From: Parasphaerochaeta coccoides DSM 17374
GTDB lineage: Bacteria; Spirochaetota; Spirochaetia; Sphaerochaetales; Sphaerochaetaceae
Assembly (NCBI RefSeq): GCF_000208385.1
Contig: NC_015436.1
Coordinates: forward strand, 186,001 to 250,000
DNA length: 64,000 bases
Direction: 5' to 3'
Position numbers and translations under genes: made by a program. The notes under the pieces were generated by a model. It searched no databases. It saw only the letters and a list, made by a program, of their open reading frames with translations, and was not told where the DNA came from. Positions 42,250-52,522 of this stretch are shown piece after piece (the first letter of the stretch is position 1; every line of letters starts with the position of its first letter).

Positions 42250-43281
42250 ATGAGGGAAAATGAAATCATCGCTGCGCAGGAGTTATTGGATGAGAAAGGG
42301 CATCTTGTAAACCCCGGATGGTCACGTTCTTTGTTCGCACGCTATGACCAGAGCAAGATCAAGGCCAGTCGCCTGCGTATCAAGGACTGGGATTACTATT
42401 ATGTAGGTGATGGGCGGAATGTGCTTGCCTTGACGATAGCCGACCTGGGATATATTGGTCTTGTGACAGTGACGGTGATCAATCTGGAAGAAAAGACGGA
42501 ACACAATGTTACGGCAATGCCTTTATTGCCTTTGGGCAGGCTGGGCGTTCCGGTCGGGGATTTGAGCGGTGATGTACGCTACAGGGATAAGAAACTGGAT
42601 GTGAGTTTCATCGACAAAGGGGAAATCCGCACCCTGCTCTGTCATGTTCCTGCCTTCAAGGACGGTCAGTCGCTTGACGCGGAAATCACGCTTCACCAGC
42701 CTCCCATGGATACCATGGTGATCGCGACTCCATGGAAGGAGAACCCGAAAGCCTTCTACTATAATCAGAAGGTCAACTGCATGGTGGCAGAGGGCATCGT
42801 GACAATCGGCAAGGAGAAGATAGCATTTGATCCTTCAACGGCATTTTCCACCCTTGACCGTGGGCGGGGGGTATGGACGTATGACAACACATGGTATTGG
42901 GGCAGTGGCAACGGCATTGTGGACGGCTCGCCATTCGGACTCAACATTGGTTACGGATTCGGGGATACATCACGGGCAAGCGAGAATATCATTTTCTTCA
43001 AGAATGAAGGGCATAAGCTCGGTCGCTTGACGTTCGGCATCCCTCAGGAAAGCTATTGCAGGGAAGAACTCCCGTGGTCTTTTGTGTCGGAAGACGGACG
43101 GCTGGACATGCAGATGAAACCTGTTTACGACCGGCGAGCGTTAATCAAGATAGGCCCTATCCTCAATGACGGGCATCAGGTGTTCGGGGTGTTCTCAGGA
43201 CATGTTCTCCTTGATGATGGGACGAAGCTTCGTTTCAAAGACATCCACGGTTTTGCCGAGAAGATACACAACAAATATTGA
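42250..43281 (+). CDS. DUF2804 family protein
   Basis: A 343-residue protein starting MRENEIIAAQELLDEKG with GGGGGA just upstream. It shows the DUF2804 pattern: NPGWSRSLFARYD, IKDWDYYYV, CMVAEGIVTIGKEKIAFDPSTAF, RGVWTYDNTWYWGSGNG and the end RFKDIHGFAEKIHNKY. The fold is related to lipocalin-like AttH/CrtC proteins, which would suggest lipid or isoprenoid binding; no catalytic role is established. It is the last gene of the LemA-DUF2207 cluster. Confidence 0.85.
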   Translation: MRENEIIAAQELLDEKGHLVNPGWSRSLFARYDQSKIKASRLRIKDWDYYYVGDGRNVLALTIADLGYIGLVTVTVINLEEKTEHNVTAMPLLPLGRLGVPVGDLSGDVRYRDKKLDVSFIDKGEIRTLLCHVPAFKDGQSLDAEITLHQPPMDTMVIATPWKENPKAFYYNQKVNCMVAEGIVTIGKEKIAFDPSTAFSTLDRGRGVWTYDNTWYWGSGNGIVDGSPFGLNIGYGFGDTSRASENIIFFKNEGHKLGRLTFGIPQESYCREELPWSFVSEDGRLDMQMKPVYDRRALIKIGPILNDGHQVFGVFSGHVLLDDGTKLRFKDIHGFAEKIHNKY

Positions 43282-43318
43282 TGTGCCCTGGCATAGGGAG
43301 TGGCATGAGGAAGTGACC

Positions 43319-43364
43319 GGCGCACCGGAACGACCTGTAATTGGTTGGCGTGCGCCGATATTTT
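43319..43364 (+). terminator. terminator after the LemA/DUF2207/DUF2804 cluster
   Basis: GGCGCAC (43319-43325) pairs with GTGCGCC (43350-43356); a shorter stem TTGGC-GTGC-GCCGA is an alternative. TATTTT follows. A closely similar hairpin ends the gene at 58170. Confidence 0.5.
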
Positions 43365-43423
43365 GCGTGAAAAGCATATAATGCTTTCAGGTTATTTGGT
43401 GGTTTTAGACGTTGATGCTGTTT
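43360..43423. repeat. dispersed intergenic element, copy 2
   Basis: Resembles 8142-8216. Here it contains a perfect palindrome AAAGCAT-ATA-ATGCTTT (43371-43387) and a TATAAT. It lies between two convergent genes, so a promoter role is doubtful. Confidence 0.5.
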
Positions 43424-43488
43424 GTTAATTCTGTTTTAAATGTAAAAAATGTGTTTTCTGGGGGAACAGAGAGCGTGGATAAAAGAAT

Positions 43489-43508
43489 GGAGCCGGTTTC
43501 CCGGCTCC
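43489..43508 (-). terminator. terminator of the RRM protein gene
   Basis: A perfect 8-bp stem GGAGCCGG / CCGGCTCC closed, on the minus strand, by a GAAA tetraloop and followed by ATTCTTTT. Confidence 0.75.
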
Positions 43509-43545
43509 GCTTGTCACTGGATCGTACATGTGTTAGTGAATTCTT

Positions 43546-43821
43546 TTAGTCGCGGTAAGAGCGGACAGGGCGGCTCTTGGCAATGGCTTCGTTGACACGA
43601 AGGTTGCGGCCGTCGAATTCTTTTCCATCGAGCTGGGAAATCGCTGCGTCAGCAGCACCGTCATCTTCCATCTCAACGAACGCAAAGCCCTTGGGGCGAT
43701 GTGTCTCGCGGTCAATGATGATGTTGGCACTGGAAACAGTCCCATACTGAGCGAACAGGTCCCGAAGCTGATCTTCGGTGGTGCGGTAATTCATATTACC
43801 GACATAAATCTTTTTTGCCAT
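43546..43821 (-). CDS. RRM-type RNA-binding protein
   Basis: A 91-residue single RNA-recognition motif. RNP2 is KIYVGNMNY and RNP1 is RPKGFAFVEM, with the intervening helix LRDLFAQYGTVSSANII. The start is MAKKIYVG: GGAGG lies nine bases before this ATG, whereas the ATG at 43830 directly abuts it. Such short RRM proteins act as cytoplasmic RNA chaperones, often cold-inducible. The gene is monocistronic with its own terminator. Confidence 0.92.
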   Translation of the reverse strand: MAKKIYVGNMNYRTTEDQLRDLFAQYGTVSSANIIIDRETHRPKGFAFVEMEDDGAADAAISQLDGKEFDGRNLRVNEAIAKSRPVRSYRD

Positions 43822-44234
43822 GAAAAGCATCCTCCACAGGCCTATGCCTGTATAAAAAGTGTTATTGCTTTAATTGGCGGCATGCACGGATTTTACCTGT
43901 CTGCGGGAATAGACCCAGTGACGGATACTCGAAAGATAGGAAAAGAACCAGCAGCAACTCAAAAACTAAAGCATGCAAACGGTAGCATGCCGTTCAGCCG
44001 CTGTCAACGGACAGGGGAGCGACAATGCGAAATTACTGTAAAAAATGCATTTTGACTGTCTTTTTTTGCCTTTTTTTACACGTGACACTCTGATTGGACT
44101 GTCTGCTCGTGGACAATACGAATGCGGCAAAGCCGCATGGGGTAGAACAGAAACATACTGAACTCCCAAAGGCGAATGGACTCCCGGTAATGAAAACCAT
44201 CTCCTGCCCTTGCGCAGGAGGGTAAGGCTGGGGC
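43822..44234. other. divergent intergenic region
   Basis: It holds the promoters of the RRM gene and of the lipid-kinase pair. A hairpin CTCCTGC (44201-44207) / GCAGGAG (44214-44220) lies 14 bases before ATG 44235 and its 3' arm includes the AGGAGGG ribosome site, so it could hide that site. Nothing else is assigned. Confidence 0.45.
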
Positions 44235-44912
44235 ATGATGATAATCATGGATAGGAATTTTCTTGGCCTTGTCATTTCCGTGGCGTATCTTGCGTTCGTG
44301 ATAGGTATCGGTTATCTCATCTATATAAGGAAACTCGCTTCGTCAGACGTGGTGAGGAAAGTTGTGCATATCGGTGTTTCCAACTGGTGGTTCGTTCTGG
44401 TGACCTGCTTCGATACCCCCCTGTTGCCAGTCATCGGCACGGGTTTCTTCATCATCATGAACGGCTTGGCGACGTGGCACGGCTGGACACAGAAATTCTT
44501 CGGCCTAAAAGAGGAAAAGAAGCATCACGGGCTTGTCTATTATCCTGCATCCCTCCTGGGGCTTGTCCTCCTTGTCTACGTAGCGGATTTCCCTCTGCAT
44601 GCCGCCACTGCGGGCGTGCTTGCCATGGGATACGGTGACGGCATAGCAGGACTTATCGGACATCGCTTCGGTCGGAGGAAGCTCCCCGGTTCTGAGAAGA
44701 CATGGCTGGGGACGGGGATGATGTTCCTTGTTTCCTGTGTCGTTGTCGCCGGAGTGCTTTTGGCTTGGAATCTTTCCGGCAGGATGTTCGTTCCTGTCAT
44801 TCTATCGACCGCCTTCATCGCGGCCTTGCTGGAAGCGGTTTCTCCCTATGGGCTGGACAATCTGAGCGTTCCCTTCGGCGTTGCTTTCTGGATGATGATG
44901 CCATGGTGGTAG
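44235..44912 (+). CDS. phytol/dolichol-kinase-like (VTE5/SEC59) membrane protein
   Basis: A 225-residue membrane protein of the CTP-dependent polyprenol/diacylglycerol kinase superfamily, related to CdsA. It has about seven hydrophobic segments and characteristic VRKVVHIGVSNWWF near residue 40, then GYGDGIAGLIGHRFGRRKLPGSEKTWLGT (about 136-160), the family's catalytic signature. It would phosphorylate an isoprenoid alcohol or lipid. Its stop overlaps the DUF92 gene that follows, so the two are coupled. Confidence 0.75.
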   Translation: MMIIMDRNFLGLVISVAYLAFVIGIGYLIYIRKLASSDVVRKVVHIGVSNWWFVLVTCFDTPLLPVIGTGFFIIMNGLATWHGWTQKFFGLKEEKKHHGLVYYPASLLGLVLLVYVADFPLHAATAGVLAMGYGDGIAGLIGHRFGRRKLPGSEKTWLGTGMMFLVSCVVVAGVLLAWNLSGRMFVPVILSTAFIAALLEAVSPYGLDNLSVPFGVAFWMMMPWW

Positions 44913-45766
44913 AATACCTCGACTCCCTGCTTTATCAATGGGGGTTCCTTCCTGCAATGCTCATCATTTCTGTCTTCATGACAGGAGTGGCGGTGGTGGC
45001 TTACCTGAAAAAACAACTGACCATCTCCGGTACTCTTGCCGCTTGGTGCGTAGGCGTGGTCGTCACATGGTCATTGGGGACAGGAGGGCTGTTCCTCCTC
45101 CTTTTTTTCTTTCTCAGCGCAGCTTTCCTTGGCAGGTTGGGCAAGGCTTCCCCCCAGAAGCATACGGCGGTACTTCTACAGCAGAAAGGCGGGCGGCGCG
45201 ATGCCATGCAGGTATTCGCCAACGGGGGAGCAGCTACAATCGCAGCCCTGTTGTTTTTCGTTGATGGCGGGAGCGGGACTGCCTTGGTGATGTTCGCCGC
45301 CGCAGTAGGAGAAGCCGTCGCCGACACGTGGGCGGGAGAAATTGGAATCCTGTCCCGTGAGAAGCCTCGTTCCCTCCTTACGGGAAACCCTGTTGAACCG
45401 GGGATGAGCGGAGGCGTTACTTTTTTGGGAAGCATGGCTGCCGTGATAGGTTCCTGTGCCACGGCTGCTGTTTGGATGGTGGGTTGCGGGGCGGTCTTCC
45501 TTGGTTATGACTCTTTGGTCTTCCTTTATGCCGGGATAGCCACGATATGCGGCATTGCAGGATGCTTTCTCGACAGCTGGCTTGGCGCGACGTTGCAGGC
45601 CCATTACGAGGATTCCATCACCGGCTCATTGACTGAAAGGGAATCAAGCAGAGGATTGCCTAATCGTCTGATGCGGGGACTGAAATGGCTGGACAATGAC
45701 ATGGTTAACCTAATTTCCAATTTTTTTGCCGCTGCGGCGGCATATGCCCTGTCACTTTTTGTTTGA
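44903..45766 (+). CDS. DUF92 membrane protein (VTE6-like)
   Basis: A 287-residue membrane protein from the ATG at 44903 (MVVEYLDSL), overlapping the kinase gene by ten bases. DUF92 blocks: GTLAAWCVGVVV, RDAMQVFANGGAATIAALL, GEAVADTWAGEIGILS, and RSLLTGNPVEPGMSGGVTFLGSMAAVIGS. Plant VTE6 phosphorylates phytyl phosphate, the step after VTE5. The coupled arrangement here therefore suggests two-step phosphorylation of an isoprenoid alcohol in the inner membrane. This function is inferred from the plant pair. Confidence 0.8.
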   Translation: MVVEYLDSLLYQWGFLPAMLIISVFMTGVAVVAYLKKQLTISGTLAAWCVGVVVTWSLGTGGLFLLLFFFLSAAFLGRLGKASPQKHTAVLLQQKGGRRDAMQVFANGGAATIAALLFFVDGGSGTALVMFAAAVGEAVADTWAGEIGILSREKPRSLLTGNPVEPGMSGGVTFLGSMAAVIGSCATAAVWMVGCGAVFLGYDSLVFLYAGIATICGIAGCFLDSWLGATLQAHYEDSITGSLTERESSRGLPNRLMRGLKWLDNDMVNLISNFFAAAAAYALSLFV

Positions 45767-45865
45767 GTTTTCTTTAACGTTTTCTTTGATAATTTATTAC
45801 TTGAATATCGGAGAATTTATTTGTATGTTACGTAACGGTGGATTTGCATACGTCAGGTTCACTGA

Positions 45866-45894
45866 TTGTGCTGCCAGCACTGTTGCCAGCACAA
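45866..45894. promoter_or_regulatory. inverted repeat upstream of groEL, not a CIRCE element
   Basis: TTGTGCTG (45866-45873) and CAGCACAA (45887-45894) form 8-bp arms around 13 bases; TGCCAGCAC is also directly repeated inside. It lies 42 bases before the groEL ATG. The HrcA operator TTAGCACTC-N9-GAGTGCTAA is absent. Confidence 0.5.
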
Positions 45895-45911
45895 GGCAAA
45901 GAAAGTAATGA

Positions 45912-47573
<1,662 letters not shown>

Positions 47574-47591
47574 GCTGTCCCAACCGGTTCT

Positions 47592-47629
47592 GAAAAGAGT
47601 CATGGAACTTATTCTGTGACTCTTTTTTT
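47592..47629 (+). terminator. groEL terminator
   Basis: AAAAGAGTCA pairs with TGACTCTTTTTTT across a 15-base loop, ending in T7. Confidence 0.85.
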
Positions 47630-47785
47630 GTATCAAGGAATACTTTAGACAGTCATCGGACGAGTCATCGGATGAGCCTCGGCAAAACTTGACGCGGCTT
47701 GTCCTATCGTGATACTTTGTACATCTACTGAACGGCCTGCCGGGGAGAGCCTCCACGTGGGTCGGCTAAAGCGAGGAATCAAAAC

Positions 47786-48271
47786 ATGCATGCATTGATA
47801 GCAGCTCTCGGAGCGTCTGGCGCCAGTGGTTCGCCTTCTGGAGGCAGTTCCATACCGACCCTTGTCACCTTTGGTCTTGTCGCCTTCATTTTCTATTTCA
47901 TGATTATCCGTCCCCAGAGGAAACGTGACAAGGAAGCCAAGAACATGATCGCCGCCATTAAGAAAGGCGACCGTGTCGTCACCATCGGCGGTATCTACGG
48001 AACTATTGTGACGGTGAAGGAGAACACAGTTGTCCTGAAGGTTGATGATAATGCGCGGCTTGAGTTTGCCAAGTCTGCGATTTCCAGCGTCGTCAACAAG
48101 AAAGTCGAGCCTGTGTCCGAAGCCAAGGAGTCCAAGGAGACGAAAGGCAAGGAAACCTTCAAGAAGAAAGACGAGGCTGAAGATGCTGTCATTGTGGAAG
48201 ACAAGGCTCCAGCTCCTGCTGCCGATGATGTACAAACCGCAGAAACCGCGGATGCCACGAAAACAAAATAA
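47786..48271 (+). CDS. yajC: preprotein translocase subunit YajC
   Basis: A 161-residue protein with one transmembrane helix (about 25-45) followed by the YajC signature MIIRPQRKRDKEAKNMIAAIKKGDRVVTIGGIYGTI. The C-terminal 60 residues are a long charged Lys/Glu-rich extension not seen in most YajC proteins of about 110 residues. It is first in the yajC-secD-secF operon and acts with SecDF at the Sec translocon. Confidence 0.95.
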   Translation: MHALIAALGASGASGSPSGGSSIPTLVTFGLVAFIFYFMIIRPQRKRDKEAKNMIAAIKKGDRVVTIGGIYGTIVTVKENTVVLKVDDNARLEFAKSAISSVVNKKVEPVSEAKESKETKGKETFKKKDEAEDAVIVEDKAPAPAADDVQTAETADATKTK

Positions 48272-48307
48272 TAAATCTCAGGCTCACAGTCATTCTTGGA
48301 GAGTAGC

Positions 48308-50038
48308 ATGAATAAACGAGGACGTTTGGTAGTTGTTCTTCTGGTTGCAGTGCTGGCGGTGGTCTTTCTTGTCCCCACCATCACATGGTATGGCTTCATA
48401 CCCCAGGAAACAAAGGATTTGGCATTGAGTTCGGTTGCCCGTATCTCCGATTACGCCGGAGAGAGGGGAAAGGCCGACTTAGATGAATTATTGGGGCTTG
48501 TCGATAAAAATGAGAACGCCTTGCTTCCCGCTGAATACGCTTACCTGAAAGATAGTGTGAAATCTTGGTATGCGGATGCAGGGAAAGCTGTTCCCTCCCC
48601 GTGGACTGTCGTGGATGTATTCCGCACACAGCCCAACGCCGATGCCATGCAAGCTCTCCTTGAAGCGCATTATCGCAACGAGATTCTGGAGGTTCGTGAT
48701 TCCAGCCGACGTGTGATTAAATTAGGGCACGACCTTGTGGGCGGGACTTCCGTCAGCTTGAAAGCGGATTTTGCCACTCTTGAAGAATCCTTGGGTCGTT
48801 CGCTCTCCGCTGTTGAAAAGTCTGATATCCTCCGCCGTTCCGCGGAAATACTCCGCGACAGGCTTGATGCCTTCGGTCTGGCGGAGCCTTCAGTGAACAT
48901 CATCGGTGCTGATACCGTCACGGCTGTCATACCGGGCTATGCCGACACTGATAGCTTTGCAGGATACCTGGCAGGCAAGGAATCTCTTTCCTTCCGTCTG
49001 CTTGACGCTTCTCTTTCCAACCAGATTGTTTCTTATTATAACAGTAACCCTGATGCAATGTTTGACGCTGATGGAAACCTTGCGCAGCCGGATACGCTTC
49101 CCGCAGGCAAAAAGGTCGTCGGTTTCTATTACACGGATAATTACGGGTCACAGTTCCTGTATGCACCGTATGTAGTAGATGAGGAAAGCGCGCTGGAAGG
49201 AAAGTATGTTGAAAATGCCTTGACCTATGCCGGTACTGCCAGCACCGATGCTGGAGTGCGTTTCAACCTTGATGCCACGGGCAGCGATATTTTCTATAAA
49301 CTTACCTCGGCGAACACCAACGCCTATTATGTGGTTGAGTTTGATGGAAAGATTATTGCTCCTCCCCAGTCCATCACGACCGGTATCCGTGGTTCCGTCG
49401 CTGTGCCCGGCTTCCCCGCGTCAACAGCCAATGAGTTGGTTCGCGCTCTGAGTACGGATGCCTTCCCTGTTGCCCTTGAAGTGACGGGAGTCCATGCTGT
49501 CGGACCTTCCCTCGGACTCAAAGGAGTGACCACGGGAATTGCCGCTGCTGTGGGAGGACTCCTGCTTGCGCTGGCTCTTATGTTCGTCGTGTATAATGTT
49601 ACTGGCTTGGCTGCCAATGCTTCCCTTTTGTTCAATGCTCTGGTTTTCCTTGCTGTGCTTTCGTCTCTCGGCATAACGTTCACTGTGGCGGGACTGGTGG
49701 CAGCGGCCATCATCCTGCTGGTTTGCCTTGATGCACATGTTGTGCTCTTTGAACGAATCAAGGAAGAAAAGGCCGTAGGCAAGACTGATCAGGCGGCAAT
49801 TCGCAGCGGCTACGCCAAGTCGATGACAAACATCGTGGAAATCCATCTTGTCCTCCTTCTTGTCGCTATTGTCCTGTCCCAGATTGGAAGCATCGCCCTT
49901 GAAGGGTTTGCAATCATCCTTGCGATTGGTCTGGTGAGTTCCCTCTTTTCCGTCCTGTACGTGACACGACTCATTCTTGATGCCACCGTGACGGAACGAA
50001 AGAGCGCGAAACTGCATATCAGCTGGAGGAGAAACTAA
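48308..50038 (+). CDS. secD: protein translocase subunit SecD
   Basis: A 576-residue membrane protein with an N-terminal transmembrane helix, the LGHDLVGGTSVSL motif, and the P1 periplasmic domain (LRDRLDAFGLAEPSVNIIGADTVTAVIPG). A C-terminal five-helix RND-type block has LLVCLDAHVVLFERIKEE and IRSGYAKSMTNI. It drives late steps of Sec export using the proton or sodium gradient. Start MNKRGRL at 48308 has GGAGAG upstream. Its stop overlaps secF by one base. Confidence 0.96.
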   Translation: MNKRGRLVVVLLVAVLAVVFLVPTITWYGFIPQETKDLALSSVARISDYAGERGKADLDELLGLVDKNENALLPAEYAYLKDSVKSWYADAGKAVPSPWTVVDVFRTQPNADAMQALLEAHYRNEILEVRDSSRRVIKLGHDLVGGTSVSLKADFATLEESLGRSLSAVEKSDILRRSAEILRDRLDAFGLAEPSVNIIGADTVTAVIPGYADTDSFAGYLAGKESLSFRLLDASLSNQIVSYYNSNPDAMFDADGNLAQPDTLPAGKKVVGFYYTDNYGSQFLYAPYVVDEESALEGKYVENALTYAGTASTDAGVRFNLDATGSDIFYKLTSANTNAYYVVEFDGKIIAPPQSITTGIRGSVAVPGFPASTANELVRALSTDAFPVALEVTGVHAVGPSLGLKGVTTGIAAAVGGLLLALALMFVVYNVTGLAANASLLFNALVFLAVLSSLGITFTVAGLVAAAIILLVCLDAHVVLFERIKEEKAVGKTDQAAIRSGYAKSMTNIVEIHLVLLLVAIVLSQIGSIALEGFAIILAIGLVSSLFSVLYVTRLILDATVTERKSAKLHISWRRN

Positions 50039-50823
50039 TGGCAACAAAAACTCTGTCGGTTGTTCGCAACCGGGTCATCATCCGTATCGCGACAGCCCTT
50101 CTGTTGGTTGCGGCTTTGGCGGGTATCGTACTGGCTGGTTTTGCCGGCTCTCAGGATGCCGGTACAGTAAATGTATCCCAAGTCCATTTCAGCAATCTTG
50201 TCGTAGGCATTGTAGTCTCTGCTGTCTTGGTTACGGCATTCATGTGGTTCCGCTTCAAGCTGCCTGGGGCGCTGGCTGCCTTGGTTGTACTTGCTTTTGA
50301 TGTTGTCCTTTCCATCGGGCTTGCTTCATGGCTTGGTTTTACCATATCTTCCGCGATACTGGCAGCCATTGTCGGCATTGCGTTCATTTCGCTGGTGAAT
50401 TCCACTGCTTTCTTTGACAAGCTCAAGGAGAAGGGCAAGGTTTCGGCTGATATCCCCTTTGCCGTTATCGTGGATACAAGCATAACGGCAGTTCTTCCTC
50501 GTATTGCCGTAACGACTTCATTAGTCATTGCCATGGGAATCATCATACCGTTGGCTTTGCCTTCCGGCGCAGCTCATGACGCTGCGGTTCTTCTTATCGG
50601 CGGGGCAATAGTGTCCGCTTTCTCCGCTGTCTTCCTGACACCGATTAAAGTGCTGGCGTTCTCTGGCCACAAGGCAGTGGACAAGCATGTCAAGGTAATT
50701 GGCGGGACCTCGGCGGAAGAAATTGAAAAGGATGAAGCCATTGCTCCGGCAAAGACTTCGTTCACTGTGTCGGCACCTGTAGCGGAACGCAAGCTGAAAG
50801 GGAAACGCCACGAACGGAAATAA
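50038..50823 (+). CDS. secF: protein translocase subunit SecF
   Basis: A 261-residue partner of SecD, somewhat shorter than typical SecF proteins of about 300 residues. It has an N-terminal helix (IRIATALLLVAALAGIVLAGFAGS), a much reduced periplasmic domain, and the C-terminal five-helix bundle with VVLSIGLASWLGF and VNSTAFFDKLKEKG in the positions of the conserved D-x-T/VVFDRI region. Translationally coupled to secD (TAATG). Confidence 0.93.
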   Translation: MATKTLSVVRNRVIIRIATALLLVAALAGIVLAGFAGSQDAGTVNVSQVHFSNLVVGIVVSAVLVTAFMWFRFKLPGALAALVVLAFDVVLSIGLASWLGFTISSAILAAIVGIAFISLVNSTAFFDKLKEKGKVSADIPFAVIVDTSITAVLPRIAVTTSLVIAMGIIIPLALPSGAAHDAAVLLIGGAIVSAFSAVFLTPIKVLAFSGHKAVDKHVKVIGGTSAEEIEKDEAIAPAKTSFTVSAPVAERKLKGKRHERK

Positions 50824-50923
50824 ACGTGTTCAGCAGTATTTCCCTTGGACACCATGATGAAAATATGAAATGCACCGCCGCGGGACTTCCTGTGGCGGTG
50901 TATCATTCCAGGGAGGAATGAAG

Positions 50924-51832
50924 ATGAAACTGGTCATGGCGCGGGCAATGGGTTTTTGCAACGGAGTCAAGAGAGCCATCACTGTTGCCTCTGCTGCCCT
51001 TGCTGCGTCGGGGAACGCTCAAGGCGTGGCTGTCACTGGCCCGTTGGTGCATAATCATCAGGTGACTGATGCACTGGAAGCCCAAGGGTTGCATGTCCTT
51101 GAAACCGATGATGAGATTCCACCAGAAACTACACGGGTCGTAATTCGTGCCCATGGCATCACAGATGCACGAAGAAAGAAACTGGAGTGTGCTTGTCTGG
51201 ATATTTACGACGCAACGTGTCCTCTGGTCTCCCGCGCTCAAGATGTCATTCGTACCCAAGCAGGCAAGGGGCGTCATATTGTGGTCGTCGGGGTTCCGTC
51301 CCATGGAGAGACGGTCTCCATGATGGGAGTTGACTTTCCTGATGGAACGCCGATTCACGCTTCCCTTGTTTCCTCGGTGGAGGGTGTCGCTTCCTTGCCG
51401 GTCGATAAGGCTTTGACAGTGATGGTTCAGTCAACCTTTCCCCAGAAGGAATGGAATGTCATTGAAAAAACCTTGAAGGAACGGAGCTTCTTCCAAGATG
51501 TAGAATTTGGCAATGCCATTTGTCCAGCTTCTGTTCAACGTCGCAAGGCGGTGGAAGAGCTGTGTGATTCCTGTGATGCCATCGTCGTCATCGGTGGCCG
51601 CCACAGTTCCAATACCGTTGCCCTTACGGAAATCGTGGCAGAAAGGAAGCTTCCCGTCTTTCATGTAGAAAATGCTGACGAAGTCCCTGTTCTCATAGTA
51701 GGATATAAAATAGTAGGCATCACCGCGGGAGCTTCAACTCCCAAGGACGTGATTACCGCTGTATGCTCGAAGTTGCGTTTTCTTGCGGACAGCCAGACAA
51801 CCACGTCCCCTATGGATTCCGCTCTGTCGTGA
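50924..51832 (+). CDS. ispH: 4-hydroxy-3-methylbut-2-enyl diphosphate reductase
   Basis: The last enzyme of the MEP isoprenoid pathway: reduces HMBPP to IPP and DMAPP with a [4Fe-4S] cluster in the cytoplasm. Length 302 residues. Cluster cysteines are at Cys12 (GFCNGV), Cys99 (DATCPLV) and Cys200 (NAICPAS). Catalytic histidine/glutamate motifs LVHNHQV, RAHGI and GVPSHGE are present. The start is ATG 50924, seven bases after GGAGGA; the ATG at 50918 is too close to it. A CACCGCC/GGCGGTG hairpin at 50873-50900 precedes the gene. Confidence 0.95.
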   Translation: MKLVMARAMGFCNGVKRAITVASAALAASGNAQGVAVTGPLVHNHQVTDALEAQGLHVLETDDEIPPETTRVVIRAHGITDARRKKLECACLDIYDATCPLVSRAQDVIRTQAGKGRHIVVVGVPSHGETVSMMGVDFPDGTPIHASLVSSVEGVASLPVDKALTVMVQSTFPQKEWNVIEKTLKERSFFQDVEFGNAICPASVQRRKAVEELCDSCDAIVVIGGRHSSNTVALTEIVAERKLPVFHVENADEVPVLIVGYKIVGITAGASTPKDVITAVCSKLRFLADSQTTTSPMDSALS

Positions 51833-51847
51833 TGCCAAGGAGAGACA

Positions 51848-52522
51848 ATGATTCATAAAACCCTGGGTCCGATTCCCGTGCCGACAATCAAGCGTTTGCC
51901 CTCATACCTGCGTGTTGTCAAACAATACAAGAGTGAAGGCGTCAAATGGGTGAGTGCCACCATGATTGCCGAGGAACTGAGATTGACGCCTATCCAAGTA
52001 CGCAAGGATATTTCCTGCACCGGAATAGAAGGCCGTCCCAAGGTGGGTTTCCAGATAGACGACCTGATTGATGCCATCATCTATAATTTAGGTTGGGATA
52101 ATACGACGGATGCCATTATTGTAGGCGCCGGTCATCTTGGACAGGCGTTGGCCGGATATGAAGGCTTTGATAGTTACGGTTTGAGGATTATCGGAGCATT
52201 CGACCATAATAAGAAGAAAGTCGGCGGACACATAGGCAAGGTCGAGATATATCATGTCGATACCATGGAATCCTTTGTCCTGAATAACCGCATACGTCTG
52301 GGAGTCATCGCCGTTCCCGCGAAAGCTGCGCAGGATATCGCGACCCGGATGGCGGACTGCGGAATCCTTGGCATATGGAACTTTGCCCCCCGCGACCTGA
52401 AGGTTCCTGACGGAGTGATTCTCCAGCGAACCGATCTTGCCACTAGCTTTGCCGTAATTTCCGCGAAACTGAGGCGTGAGATTAGCGTCGGGGAATACTA
52501 TGCTCCCATCATTGATGACTGA
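51848..52522 (+). CDS. rex: redox-sensing transcriptional repressor Rex
   Basis: A 224-residue NAD+/NADH-responsive repressor. The N-terminal winged helix (IPVPTIKRLPSYLRVVKQY...VSATMIAEELRLTPIQVRKDIS) binds DNA. The Rossmann domain has the fingerprint VGAGHLGQAL at 92-101. AAGGAGAGACA precedes the ATG. Rex usually controls fermentative and respiratory genes; no Rex box was identified here with confidence. Confidence 0.96.
   Translation: MIHKTLGPIPVPTIKRLPSYLRVVKQYKSEGVKWVSATMIAEELRLTPIQVRKDISCTGIEGRPKVGFQIDDLIDAIIYNLGWDNTTDAIIVGAGHLGQALAGYEGFDSYGLRIIGAFDHNKKKVGGHIGKVEIYHVDTMESFVLNNRIRLGVIAVPAKAAQDIATRMADCGILGIWNFAPRDLKVPDGVILQRTDLATSFAVISAKLRREISVGEYYAPIIDD

Noticed and set aside
45866-45894. 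CIRCE/HrcA operator before groEL
   Set aside because: The arms read TTGTGCTG/CAGCACAA with a 13-base spacer, not TTAGCACTC with nine.
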